DNA of 63,323 nt from CAWATZ01 sp963784995. Its GTDB lineage: Bacteria; Planctomycetota; Planctomycetia; Gemmatales; Gemmataceae. Positions 55,528-63,323 of the stretch are shown one piece after another (the first letter of the stretch is position 1; every line of letters starts with the position of its first letter). The stretch lies in NCBI GenBank assembly GCA_963784995.1, contig CAWATZ010000010.1, positions 1-63,323 of the forward strand, read 5' to 3'. Below the pieces are notes generated by a model that worked only from the letters and a program-made list of their open reading frames with translations, searched no databases and was not told the DNA's origin. The position numbers were made by a program, and so were the translations under genes.

Positions 55528-56695
55528 ATGCGTCCCCACTCCACAAGGACCGGTTTTACTCTGATTGAGTTGCTGGTCGTGATTGCGATCATCGCCATCT
55601 TGATCGGGTTGCTCTTGCCCGCGGTGCAGCAGGCGCGCGAAGCGGCCAGCCGTTCGACCTGCACCAACAACCTCAAGCAGATCGGCCTGGCGATCCACAA
55701 CTACCACGACGCCAAAAACGACCTGCCTCCCAGCCGGCTGGGGGTGGGTGGCTACGCCAGCTGGTGTGTGCTGATCCTGCCTTACCTGGAGCAGGCCAGC
55801 CTGTACAACCAGTGGGACCTCACCCAGACGTACTATTTGCAGACAGCCGGGGCCAGGAGCACGGGCCTGGCGGTGTTCAGCTGCCCGTCGCGCCGGCGTC
55901 CCGGCCAGCAAAGCACGCAGTATGACGTCCCCAGCAACGGCGTGCCCAGCAGCAACAATTATCCGGGAGCGCTGGGGGACTATGGCGTGCAACGGCGGCC
56001 AGTACGCCAGCAACCCGGACGTGGACCTGCCCGCGTGCATGGGGGCGATGTGCTATGCCAATTCGACGATCGCCGCCAACGGTCAGGTGGTCAATCCGCA
56101 ATCCCAAACAAGGCTCGTGGACATCACCGATGGGACGAGCAACACGCTGCTGGTCGGTGAGAAGCACGTGCCGCAGGTCTACGAGGGGCTGAGCGGTCCG
56201 GTCCCCGGGTTGACCCAGACGGGCAATGGCGACGGCTCGATCTGGAACGGCGACTATCCCCGGAGCTTCACCCGGATCGGCGGCGGTTCGTCCAGCTTCA
56301 CTCTGGGCCAGGGCCCCCAGGACACCAGCGGCCCGTACCACTGCCGGTTCGGCAGCTGGCACACAGGCATCTGCCAGTTCGTGTTCGCCGACGGCCACGT
56401 GGGCTCGTTGCAGAACTCGATCAGCTGGCAGACCCTCGGCCTGCTGTGCGTGCGCAACGACGGACAGGTTTTCAGCCGTAGCGGCAGTTTCAATCGGCCC
56501 CCCGGTGGGCGTTTCTGGGAAACAGCTGAGGACAAAGAGGAGGCACCTCCCTCCCACGATTCGTCACCGTCGTGTGATTGGAGGTGCCTCCTCTTGTTGC
56601 TCGCTCGACCTGGAAGCATCTCCGACAGAGACAGGTACGCCGCTATGGAGCAGGTTGTTGGGAGGCCCCGTGGAGGTGTGTCGGCCAGCCGTTAG
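55528..56695 (+). CDS. DUF1559 prepilin-like protein (frameshifted)
   Basis: About 388 codons with one extra base near 55988. The N-terminus MRPHSTRTGFTLIELLVVIAI is a type IV prepilin cleavage/methylation motif with a conserved Glu, followed by LLLPAVQQAREAA and NNLKQIGLAIHNYHDA, the DUF1559 hallmark that is amplified in planctomycetes. DUF1559 core continues in the second frame (TRLVDITDGTSNTLLVGEKHVP; CQFVFADGHVGSLQNSI). aaggag precedes the ATG at 55528. The last ~60 codons run through a 16-bp hairpin and are probably not authentic; the real end is likely near 56500-56530. Confidence 0.92.
56535..56595. terminator. 16-bp inverted repeat at the end of the DUF1559 gene
   Basis: aagaggaggcacctcc (56535-56550) and its exact complement (56580-56595), spacer 29 nt. 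The arms lie in the extended reading frame. It could be a terminator or another dispersed hairpin. Confidence 0.45.
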
Positions 56696-56747
56696 AACAA
56701 CCGTTTGCTATCGGTGATTGGCACGCAAAGACACGAGGGGGCGTGTC
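56680..56747 (-). repeat. Dispersed repeat family A, copy 2
   Basis: Opposite-strand copy of 2371-2438; the 28 bp core at 56701-56728 is identical. It overlaps the last few codons of the DUF1559 reading frame and lies downstream of the M41-like gene, in a position similar to copy 1, between convergent genes. Confidence 0.75.
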
Positions 56748-56784
56748 AAACAGTGACGCGGTCCTGGCACAGGTCCCGGCTTTG

Positions 56785-57267
56785 TCAGCGGCAGGGACGC
56801 TGACCGGAAGAGCCGGTTGTGGACACTCTGGAGCCATCCTCCGCGTAGCGAGTGATGAGTTCCCACAACGGGTTGACCCGCCTTGCGGCTTCTGCTTCGA
56901 TGCTCTCCAGGGGAGTGGCGACCCGGGCCCAGGCAAGGGTTAACCGGGCCAGGGCATGGTCATGGGCTGTCGCGCAGGACTCGGGTTCGGCCATCCCTTC
57001 GGCCGAATCGACAGAAGCGCAGTTGTGGCGTTCGGCAGCGCGGCCGGCCAGGAAGAGGACAGCGGTCTCGACGGCCACCTCCGCCCGGAGGAGCATTCCT
57101 TTGGGGTCGGCGGAGCGGCTGGCGGCGAGCCTGGCCTGGCTCACGGCGATCAGCGGACCGGCACAGGCCTGCTGGCCCGACAGGGGCAGATGGATCACGT
57201 GGAAGCGGGAGGTGATCGTGAGGATCACGTGTCCCGCGTCATGGTAGGCCGCCCGTTTGGAACGCAT
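56785..57267 (-). CDS. M41 (FtsH-type) metallopeptidase-like small protein with altered HEXXH
   Basis: 160 residues from an ATG with aggagg close upstream. AAYHDAGHVILTI resembles the AYHEAGHA zinc site of the FtsH protease domain, but the catalytic Glu is Asp (HDAGH). A later LFLAGRAAERHN and a helical segment (DHALARLTLAWARVA) also fit the M41 fold. The AAA+ part is absent. Likely a stand-alone degenerate or inactive relative; Asp could still weakly support activity. Function unknown. Confidence 0.6.
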   Translation of the reverse strand: MRSKRAAYHDAGHVILTITSRFHVIHLPLSGQQACAGPLIAVSQARLAASRSADPKGMLLRAEVAVETAVLFLAGRAAERHNCASVDSAEGMAEPESCATAHDHALARLTLAWARVATPLESIEAEAARRVNPLWELITRYAEDGSRVSTTGSSGQRPCR

Positions 57268-57311
57268 GGAAACCTCCTGAAACAGTCCAGGTCTTCAAGA
57301 GCCGGCAGGGG

Positions 57312-57453
57312 CAACCCCTCCCCCCAACCCCTCCCCGAAGCGGAGAGGGGGAGCCAGGGCCCCGATCGATTGCATTGCGCCACTGCACACACACAGCCGC
57401 AACCCTCTGGCTCGCACTCCCCGCTTCAGGGAGGGGGTTGGGGGGAGGGGTTG
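57312..57453. repeat. Imperfect long inverted repeat (CCCCTCCCCCCAACCCC type)
   Basis: Left arm 57312-57342 (caacccctccccccaacccc...gaagcgg) and right arm 57422-57453 (ccgcttcaggg...ttggggggaggggttg) are complementary apart from one or two positions. Inner gagccaggg and ccctctggctc also pair. It stretches up to 11 bp from the FkbM stop codon. Repeats of this C-rich type are frequent in planctomycetes. Confidence 0.8.
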
Positions 57454-57463
57454 GCTTTGCCCC

Positions 57464-58264
57464 TTACCCCTCCGTCCCGGCCGCCGGAACCTGGACGGGC
57501 TGCAGGCCGGTGACCGACTGCGGGACCTTCCTGGGCAAACAGAGCATGTTCAGGGAAACGATGTTGCTGAAGACGTTCTCGGGGTTGCCGGAGAAGTTGT
57601 TGGGGTTGAACAGCGGCGGGCGGTGCCAGTAGAGGTTGTAGCCCAGGCCGTCGAGGCAGCGGATCAGGGCTGCCGACTTGTGCTGGCGGTCGTTCTCGAC
57701 GTACAGGATCGGGGCGAAGGCCGCGATGGTCTGCACGGCGCCTTCGAGGACGGCTTGCTCCATGCCCTCCACGTCGATCTTGAGGAAATGGCAGCGGGGC
57801 AGCTTCAGGCTGTCGATGGTCACGACGTAGACCGTCTCGCCCTGCTGGTAGCCGCCCAGTTCCAGGCCGCCGTAGTTGTTGGTCTGCGAGTAATCCAGCG
57901 GCGGCACCACGATTTCGCCCGGGGCCTTGCCGGCGGCGGCACACAGGCAATGCACGTTGGTCAGGCTGTTCAGCGCCAGGTTGGCACAGAGCGTCTGGTA
58001 GACGATGCGCTGCGGCTCGAAGGCGATCACCGTGCCTGTGGGGCCGACCGTCTGGGCCAGCCAGACCGTGTGGGCACCAATGTTGGCGCCGACTTCGACG
58101 ACCAGCTGGCCTGGCTTGACGATTTGCTGGAAGAGATCGACTTCACCCTGGGAGAACTCGCCGTAGAGGTCCAGCGAGCGGCCGACGTAGAGGTCGTGGA
58201 CGTTGTAGAGCATCAGGCCGTGGCGGCATTGCTTTTGCCGGTTGAAGGAAGGAAAGGCGGACAC
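57464..58264 (-). CDS. FkbM-family SAM-dependent methyltransferase
   Basis: 266 residues from a GTG preceded by gggag. SAM-binding motif VVEVGANIGAHTVWLAQ, then FEPQRIVYQTLCANL, and the acidic KIDVEGMEQAVLEGA are family hallmarks. FkbM enzymes O-methylate sugars or polyketides; the substrate is not evident and no sugar cluster is adjacent. The 3' end runs directly into the C-rich inverted repeat. Confidence 0.9.
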   Translation of the reverse strand: MSAFPSFNRQKQCRHGLMLYNVHDLYVGRSLDLYGEFSQGEVDLFQQIVKPGQLVVEVGANIGAHTVWLAQTVGPTGTVIAFEPQRIVYQTLCANLALNSLTNVHCLCAAAGKAPGEIVVPPLDYSQTNNYGGLELGGYQQGETVYVVTIDSLKLPRCHFLKIDVEGMEQAVLEGAVQTIAAFAPILYVENDRQHKSAALIRCLDGLGYNLYWHRPPLFNPNNFSGNPENVFSNIVSLNMLCLPRKVPQSVTGLQPVQVPAAGTEG

Positions 58265-58346
58265 GACGTTGCTCCCAGGTGGGGTTTACGTTCCGTTGCT
58301 GGCCGAATTGACAACTCAGTTAGGCGTTTCGCAGTTGTTGGCAGTG

Positions 58347-58367
58347 CCTGGCACAAATCGTGCCAGG
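58347..58367. terminator. Short hairpin, terminator-like
   Basis: cctggcac, aaatc, gtgccagg, in the 190 bp gap between the two minus-strand genes at 58455 and 58264. There is no T-run on the minus strand, so the call rests on position. Confidence 0.35.
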
Positions 58368-58454
58368 ATCAGGCCGCTGCTGGGAGACGAGCGGACCAGG
58401 CATCCCCGTTGGCCGCTCGCAGGACAATCGTGCCCGAGACAAGGCGCCTGTGCT

Positions 58455-58709
58455 TCAGTTGAGCTGCAGACCATCCGGCAGCGTGGCTGTGGAGGAGATT
58501 TCGGTTGGGGCGTTGGGGTCGGTCGGGCTCTGGGCCACGATCCGAAGGACGCCGCCCTCCTGGTTGTCCTGGTCTGCGGAGGGGGGTAACTCGATGCGGC
58601 CGGAAATGATTCCTGTCCCGGGATCGATCGTAAAGCCGCGTGGCAGGGGGCTGCTGCGATAGCGCAGAGGATCCTGGGGCGGCTGGTTGTTGCTGTCGTG
58701 GTTGTGCAT
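58455..58709 (-). CDS. Small protein with putative-Ig-like (He_PIG) motif
   Basis: 84 residues. GFTIDPGTGIISGRIELPP resembles the putative Ig (He_PIG) motif, which normally occurs in repeats of large surface proteins. There is no signal peptide; the start MHNHDSNNQ is polar. It lies 95 bp downstream of a small twin-arginine-signal protein on the same strand, which has a similar repeat-like end (TWHIAPLPPAG). The two may be pieces of one secreted protein or an operon. No function can be assigned. Confidence 0.55.
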   Translation of the reverse strand: MHNHDSNNQPPQDPLRYRSSPLPRGFTIDPGTGIISGRIELPPSADQDNQEGGVLRIVAQSPTDPNAPTEISSTATLPDGLQLN

Positions 58710-58803
58710 GGGTGCTGCCTTTCTCTTGCTGCTTTGCTGGCAATGGGGAACAAGCGGTTGCAAGGGCCATTGGCTGGCCAGTCCCAGGCCCTGGCGGGGC
58801 CTT

Positions 58804-59157
58804 TCAGGGCAGATGGTCACCTCTTGACGTCAGCAGGATCGATGCCGCCGGGCGAATGGTCCAGGTAAAGGACGGGCCCGAAGGGGCAGTGCCATCGCTG
58901 ACGGGGATGGGCGGAGAAGCGTCGCCGAGACCCGCAGGCGGCAGGGGAGCGATGTGCCAGGTGACAGAGTGCGAGGAAGAGGAAACGCCGTCACTGACGG
59001 TGGCGATCACCTGGGTGTCTCGCTTGGCAGGTGCAGGTCTGCTTGGGTTGGGGTTGAGAGCCGAGGCTGCTGCTGGAGTCTGCGAGCGGCCCAGCCAGCC
59101 GGCCAGCAGGCCAAGCAGCCAGGAGAGAAAGAAACCGCGTCGGGATAGCTGGGTCAT
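58804..59157 (-). CDS. Small Tat-exported protein
   Basis: 117 residues from an ATG with aaggag. LSRRGFFLSWLLGLLAG is a twin-arginine signal (SRRxF), then a linker and short repeated phrases SHSVTWHIAPLPPAG and GPSFTWTIRPAAS. It is in the same orientation as the He_PIG-like protein, so both may be expressed together. Unrecognised family. Confidence 0.65.
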   Translation of the reverse strand: MTQLSRRGFFLSWLLGLLAGWLGRSQTPAAASALNPNPSRPAPAKRDTQVIATVSDGVSSSSHSVTWHIAPLPPAGLGDASPPIPVSDGTAPSGPSFTWTIRPAASILLTSRGDHLP

Positions 59158-59281
59158 GGGTGTATCTCCTTGGAGGAATCGTGGTAGCAAGCGGCTTCAG
59201 GCAATGAGAAGATTGTGTGTATCGGCTCCTGTCACCTTTTCTTGTCCTTTTCTTGTTCTTTTCTTGTTGTCGGTTCGGTTG

Positions 59282-59701
59282 TTAGTTGTTTGGATTATTC
59301 TCGCCTGTCACCTTAGCCCAGATTGCATGCAAATTGACCTGAAGCTGGGCAAAGAAGCCGTCATTAGGAGCCTTCAATTGACTGATTACCTTGCCATCCC
59401 GTCGAAAGTTGCCATCAGTCACTATTGGGCGTCCAAATGGGCGAGTTACCTCTAAGGAAGCTGTAGAGTTATCAGGACCAACAAAAACGCAGGTACGACC
59501 GAACGTGAAATGCAACTCGAAAGCTGGCTTTCCCAACATAGAGAAAGCTTCCTCAACACTCATCCCTTTGTACAGACGTTGAAAATTACTGGGGGTAACG
59601 CCTTGAGTGGGAACATTGGAGTGTGTGATGATTCCTGCCACGAAAACGAGGAGGACTCCTCCAAGCAGAGAACCGAACAATTGCAGACGATAGTTGGACA
59701 T
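59282..59701 (-). CDS. Membrane-anchored protein with SmpA/BamE-like domain
   Basis: 139 residues, one N-terminal membrane helix (LFGSLLGGVLLVFVAGIITHS), then NFQRLYKGMSVEEAFSMLGKP, which resembles the helix-turn start of SmpA/OmlA (BamE) domains, and beta strands. A role in outer membrane assembly cannot be claimed from this alone. The gene is markedly more AT-rich than its surroundings. agga precedes the ATG. Confidence 0.6.
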   Translation of the reverse strand: MSNYRLQLFGSLLGGVLLVFVAGIITHSNVPTQGVTPSNFQRLYKGMSVEEAFSMLGKPAFELHFTFGRTCVFVGPDNSTASLEVTRPFGRPIVTDGNFRRDGKVISQLKAPNDGFFAQLQVNLHAIWAKVTGENNPNN

Positions 59702-59932
59702 GGCTCATTCCTATTTCTTGCCCCCTAAACGAGGGAACTCAATCATGATGACTCGCCGAAAAAGAGAACACAGGTGGCTATAAACCGCATGTAGCACCCG
59801 CAGTGATGCGCAAAGCCCAAACTCTTCGGGATGGTGCGGGCAGCACCGGGACCCTAGAGTAATGTTAGCGACTACCCCACGAGTGGGCAAGCACGCGTAT
59901 AACGAAGCATGAGGATGTACCCTTACCCAAGC

Positions 59933-60719
59933 AAAAAGGGGACGCATCTATTTATTCTCCCGGGGCCTGCCCATCTGGGGATGCTTGGGCGGGACGTTTC
60001 GGGGGTCGGCCACGGGGCCGCACCGTGGCCTGCAAACCCAACTGTTTGACCGCCGTCTCCACCCACTCCGGCGACCCATAGGGGCGGCCGCGCACCACCG
60101 AACAACGCACCGCCGCTAACTCCGCTTCTGACTGCGGTTCGTTGACGTGCTGCACCCAATTGTTGGGCAAGGGGACCGGCCAGGGATAGAGCCGTCGGGC
60201 GGCCTCTCCGCCCGCGAGGCGATCCGCCAGGCTTGACCAGGCCCACTGCTCCGCACGCTCGACCAGTCCCGCGCACTGCGCATTCCGCTCGACGTAGCGC
60301 AGCACCGTGTAGAGGTGTTCGTCCTGCTCAATGGGAAAGGCCTTGAAACGGTTCTGGTAAACGTGGCCACTGCCGGTGCTGTGGTAATGCGTGTGCCAGC
60401 GCACCGAATGGGTCAAGGTGAGCCAGCGCAGCAACTGGGTCAACTGGCCGTCGTGTTCGGGCCAGAGAACGAAGTGCCAGTGCGTTGGCATGATGCAATA
60501 GGCCAGCATCCGGGTCGGGTACAGTTGCAGCGCTTCGTCCAGGACGCGCAGGAAGGCATCGTAGTCGGCAGGCTTGTGGAACAGCGTCATGTGCGCAGCA
60601 GCACGGTTGAGGGCATGGTAGACGTAACCGCCAGGAGTGTTGCGCGGGTGTCTTGGCATGCTTGAGACCTTACCCATTCACTCAACCCTTGTCAAGAAAA
60701 ATAGATGCGTCCCCTTTTT
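59933..60719 (-). mobile_element. RAYT-type transposon with 21-bp inverted ends
   Basis: 787 bp bounded by aaaaaggggacgcatctattt (59933-59953) and its exact complement at 60699-60719. It contains one REP-associated tyrosine transposase gene on the minus strand. The 3' end of the gene is just inside the left repeat. The right end interrupts the tail of a small minus-strand frame at 60682-60921. Confidence 0.85.
59952..60659 (-). CDS. REP-associated tyrosine transposase (IS200-like Y1)
   Basis: 235 residues. The HUH motif is present in MPTHWHFVLW, and the family end YVERNAQCAGLV carries the catalytic Tyr. The N-terminus RHPRNTPGGYVYHALNRAAAH is the usual start. RAYTs cut and copy short palindromic repeats as single-stranded DNA. 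The C-terminal ~40 residues are Arg/Pro/Gly-rich. An upstream ATG at 60677 is also possible. Confidence 0.92.
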   Translation of the reverse strand: MPRHPRNTPGGYVYHALNRAAAHMTLFHKPADYDAFLRVLDEALQLYPTRMLAYCIMPTHWHFVLWPEHDGQLTQLLRWLTLTHSVRWHTHYHSTGSGHVYQNRFKAFPIEQDEHLYTVLRYVERNAQCAGLVERAEQWAWSSLADRLAGGEAARRLYPWPVPLPNNWVQHVNEPQSEAELAAVRCSVVRGRPYGSPEWVETAVKQLGLQATVRPRGRPPKRPAQASPDGQAPGE

Positions 60720-60921
60720 GCCCAAGAAGGACCAGCCGGAAGGCATCGCGACGCTCCTCCAGATCGTGGCTCGGCGGACTATCGAAGGTTGCGAAGGCGA
60801 AGGACGCGGCCAGGCCAGCACAGCCCCAGAAAAGGATGAAGTGAATTGCCACCGCGCTGACAAGCAGCGAAGACTGAGTGCTTCGTTGGGACAAGGGCAA
60901 ATCCTCCCTGACGGGCTCCAA
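60682..60921 (-). CDS. Possible small membrane protein truncated by the RAYT element
   Basis: 79 codons from a TTG at 60921. One hydrophobic segment (LLVSAVAIHFILFWGCAGLAASFAFA) and a polar tail that ends within the terminal repeat (KGDASIFLDKG). No known family. It may be a real gene cut by the transposon, or a chance frame. The TTG start and lack of a good ribosome binding site keep confidence low. Confidence 0.3.
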   Translation of the reverse strand: MEPVREDLPLSQRSTQSSLLVSAVAIHFILFWGCAGLAASFAFATFDSPPSHDLEERRDAFRLVLLGQKGDASIFLDKG

Positions 60922-61177
60922 GCGCTCCCTGCGCTGGGGCTCCTTTCATTGCGTAGTCGGCATTCAGGAGCAGATTCTACACCATCCGCCACCGACAAGG
61001 ATATTCCAGTTCGCGTTGTCTTTGCCATCGTCTCGACGTCTCCTCCAATTTCCAGAGTTTTTGTGGGAGGCACTTGCCGAACCGGTTGCCGTCGGGTTAC
61101 GCTGGATCAGGCGACCCTCGCGGAAAGCGGCTCTGGGCTCCGTGGACCCAATCATGAACGAGAACAAGGAGAAGGTC

Positions 61178-61918
61178 ATGGCCCGTTGGTTGAGCGTGTC
61201 CTGTCTGGTTGTGCTGTTGTGTTCGGCTCCGCGTGCCGTGGGAGAGGACAACGCCGGGGACATCGTCAAGAAGTCGATCACCGCCCTCGGCGGAGCCGAC
61301 ACGATCGACAAGTTCAAAGGAATCAAGAGCAGCGCCAGGGGGAGCGCTGAACTCTCCGGAATCCCGGCCGAGTTCACCTCGGAGACAACCATCGCTCTGC
61401 CGGACCGGATCAAGCTCGTCAGCCGCTATCAGATCCTGGGCAGCACCTGCGTGGTGGAGCTGAAGGCGATCGGCGACAAGGTGACCGCGACGGTCAACGG
61501 CAATCCCCTGCCACTCATGGAAAGCCAGAAAGCGGAGCTGAAAGCAGCCTTCCTGCGAACGGAGATTGTTCGGCTCACTCCTCTGCTTGCGGACAAGCAG
61601 TACACCCTGAAAGCGCTGGGCGAGAGCAAGATGGGCGGCAAGGAGTACGTCGGCGTCTCGGTCAGCGGCCGGGGCAGCGAGGACGTCCGGCTCTACTTCG
61701 ACAAGTCCACGTCGCTGCTGTCCCACTTCGAGACGCGCTCCAGGGTTCGCGGCAAGGAGATGAAGCGTGTTACCACGCTGAGCGACTACAAGGAGATGCA
61801 GGGACTCAAGCGGCCGACCCGAATGACCATAACGCTCGACGGGAAGAAGACCATGGACGTGACCGTCCAGGAGGAGAAGCTGTTCGAGAAGCTCGACGAC
61901 AAGGAATTCAACGATTGA
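61178..61918 (+). CDS. Exported protein, LolA-like outer-membrane lipoprotein carrier feel
   Basis: 246 residues from an ATG with aaggag. Signal peptide LSVSCLVVLLCSAPRAVG. The mature part begins with DIVKKSITALGGADTIDKFKGIKSSARG and proceeds through antiparallel strands ending in TMDVTVQEEKLFEKLDDKEF. The pattern (gGad.l..ik..  ...l..f ...p..) is like the domain found in many zinc-dependent or LolA/LolB-like exported proteins of planctomycetes and acidobacteria. No function is assigned. Neighbouring genes do not inform. Confidence 0.7.
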   Translation: MARWLSVSCLVVLLCSAPRAVGEDNAGDIVKKSITALGGADTIDKFKGIKSSARGSAELSGIPAEFTSETTIALPDRIKLVSRYQILGSTCVVELKAIGDKVTATVNGNPLPLMESQKAELKAAFLRTEIVRLTPLLADKQYTLKALGESKMGGKEYVGVSVSGRGSEDVRLYFDKSTSLLSHFETRSRVRGKEMKRVTTLSDYKEMQGLKRPTRMTITLDGKKTMDVTVQEEKLFEKLDDKEFND

Positions 61919-61997
61919 GGAATGCTCCGCAGCGATTCGCTCCGCATTCGGGAAGACGGATCGACTTCCGGATAGATCCGTCTCCACTCCACTGCGT

Positions 61998-62669
61998 TCA
62001 GCTGCGTTTCGCTTTCACGACGTTGTCCCTGACGGTGATCGATCCCCGGTCGTCATCTTCTTCACACTGCCAGGTTACCGTGCCATTGACCAGGTAACCC
62101 CACGGTCGGAGGAAGTGAGTAAGGAGATACTGGAGCCATTCGAGCAGTTCGACATAATTATAACAGTTCTCGGCCTTGTCCCACTCGATGGCCGTCCCGT
62201 TTGCATTTGGTGCCCAGTGGCACCACAACCCCGGCTGTCCAATGGGTGATCTGTTGTAATTCATGATGGAATCGTCCCGCTCCTGTCCGGCAAAGCCTCT
62301 TCCGCCGACGAAATAGCCGGCCTCCGAGCCGAGCGGCAGTCCCACGGCTTTGCGAACCGGGTCAGGCAGTTGCTGGGCTCGCACGGGGTCCCGCTTCATC
62401 CGCCGTGTGTCGCTGAACTGATTCAAGTAGGCGGCATGTTCCGGTTTCAGCCCGAACAGTCGCCAGAAGTCGTCAAAAACCCAGACCTTGGCCTTGCTCA
62501 ACCGGGCAATGGTCTCGCCGCGCGGGTCGTCGTGATCCAGGAGCCAGTCGGCCAGCGGGCCCAGCGTCTGCTGGTCCCCCGCGCGAATGTCGCGCAGGAA
62601 AACGGCCAGCTCCTTGCTCTCCGGGTGGTAACAGTGAAACTGCCCCTCAAAGTCCGTCGTATAGCCCAT
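61998..62669 (-). CDS. TIGR02996-like planctomycete protein
   Basis: 223 residues from an ATG with gggag. VFLRDIRAGDQQTLGPLADWLLDHDDPRGETIARL resembles the TIGR02996 repeat-companion motif (FLxxIxxxPxDxxxRLxxADWLEExGDPRGEFI), which is characteristic of Gemmata-like genomes. The C-terminal half (YNRSPIGQPGLWCHWAPNANGTAIEWDK) is unlike it and not recognised. Role unknown; the motif often precedes leucine-rich repeats, which are absent here. Confidence 0.7.
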   Translation of the reverse strand: MGYTTDFEGQFHCYHPESKELAVFLRDIRAGDQQTLGPLADWLLDHDDPRGETIARLSKAKVWVFDDFWRLFGLKPEHAAYLNQFSDTRRMKRDPVRAQQLPDPVRKAVGLPLGSEAGYFVGGRGFAGQERDDSIMNYNRSPIGQPGLWCHWAPNANGTAIEWDKAENCYNYVELLEWLQYLLTHFLRPWGYLVNGTVTWQCEEDDDRGSITVRDNVVKAKRS

Positions 62670-62959
62670 TTCAGCTCCCTCGCACTGGTGTTGCACTCTC
62701 CGGGAGAATGTAGGCCAGGACAGGACGAAGAGCAAGCGCCAGCGAGTGCCGGAGAGACGAGGGGTGTCCGGGGGGTAGCGGAAACGAATCGACCGAACTG
62801 GCCATCCCATAATATCTTGTGGCGATGAAATTCGTTTCCCTGAGTTCGTTTCCAGTGAGATCAGCGGTGAGCCAGCCGGGACCGCTGCCAACTGGTTGGC
62901 ATCCATGCCCCTTCGCCTACAATGTCCAGGGTTTGGTCTTCCTTCCCGCAGGAGCATCC

Positions 62960-63217
62960 ATGATTACTTTCCCCCGGTTCAGGTTGCCTCTCCTCACCTA
63001 CCCCGTCCTGCTGATTGCCGCCACGTTCAGCCAGGCCGCGGGTGCCGCCGAGCGTCCGGTTGGCGTGGTTAGTCACGTCAAGGTTCTTTCCGACAAGGCC
63101 GAGGCCATCTTGCAACTGCGGGCCGACTACCTCAGCGACGGCGACGTCGTGGCCCACTTCTGGCAACGCCGGCAAGACGCGGCGACTGGGCAGCGCTGCT
63201 ACCGCCCACGCGATTGA
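62960..63217 (+). CDS. Short exported protein, N-terminus like planctomycete transglutaminase-type proteins
   Basis: 85 residues from an ATG with aggag. Signal peptide LPLLTYPVLLIAATFSQAAGAAE, then RPVGVVSHVKVLSDKAE. I recall this phrase at the start of larger planctomycete exported transglutaminase-domain proteins; here the frame ends at 63217 without the domain. It may be truncated or frameshifted shortly after the phrase. The last 106 bp of the window hold no gene that I can see. Confidence 0.5.
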   Translation: MITFPRFRLPLLTYPVLLIAATFSQAAGAAERPVGVVSHVKVLSDKAEAILQLRADYLSDGDVVAHFWQRRQDAATGQRCYRPRD

Positions 63218-63323
63218 CTCTTTACTCGCCCTTTGTTTGTCGTGCGCCAATGGCCCACTCACTTTCCCGGTAGCCTCCTTCCGCCCAGAATGGTACTCTG
63301 GTGAAACGGTGTCACGCCCACCT

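Noticed and set aside
59711..59947. 78-codon minus-strand frame beside the RAYT element
   Set aside because: Starts and ends in intergenic DNA, no ribosome binding site, no domain, and mixed composition.
1..63323. tRNA, rRNA, CRISPR or prophage genes
   Set aside because: No cloverleaf with TPsiC-like arm, no rRNA motifs, no regularly spaced repeats and no phage structural or integrase genes were found on either strand.

Overview
The window looks like GC-rich chromosomal DNA from a planctomycete, most likely a Gemmata-type lineage. The signs are a DUF1559 prepilin-like protein, a LETLEDRILLD-type N-terminus on a giant surface protein, a protein with a TIGR02996-like LADWL...DPRG motif, small-genome-repeat hairpins, and an ECF sigma factor, Ser/Thr kinase and CHAT protease cluster. 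No rRNA, tRNA or CRISPR array was seen. All identifications come from motif recognition by eye, with no database search.

Layout. 0-16 kb: a TPR/glycosyltransferase-like protein, a Uma2 nuclease, hemX-hemA, a Dna2-like nuclease-helicase, the PTS regulator PtsP, a secreted G8-domain protein and a GGDEF-PilZ protein. 16-24 kb: a ~6 kb Ig/RHS-repeat surface protein with an unrecognised C-terminal tip, a small possible immunity gene, and a group II intron that kept its ribozyme ends but lost its reverse transcriptase. 24-30 kb: a membrane S1C-type protease, a DUF433/DUF5615 toxin-antitoxin-like pair lying between two copies of the 3' end of a glycogen-debranching gene, and a DUF2090 aldolase. 30-48 kb: an alpha-2-macroglobulin, ligA, a CsrA-like zinc protein, a 2-hydroxyacid dehydrogenase, a HEAT-like protein, an Rpn nuclease, a thioredoxin-like protein, an M20 amidohydrolase, a P450, a YihY protein and a Flp pilin. 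48-55 kb: a minus-strand cluster transcribed in the order kinase, TPR-CHAT protease, ECF sigma factor, kinase with DUF4384-like tail. 55-63 kb: DUF1559, an FtsH-M41-like remnant, FkbM, small secreted proteins, a RAYT transposon with inverted terminal repeats, and further secreted or planctomycete-specific proteins.

Two themes run through the window. First, hairpin-forming repeats from several families sit between genes and, in hemA and the helicase, inside coding frames without breaking them. A RAYT transposase, the kind of enzyme that can spread such repeats, lies in the same window. Second, about fourteen single-base frame changes interrupt otherwise well conserved genes, ligA included. Some are compensating pairs and some lie in homopolymers, so most are probably assembly or sequencing errors; frame-dependent gene ends should be read with that in mind. 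The strongest candidates for undescribed biology are the kinase/TPR-CHAT/ECF/kinase cluster, the RHS tip with its neighbouring gene, and the small DUF433-DUF5615 insertion bounded by gene-end duplicates.
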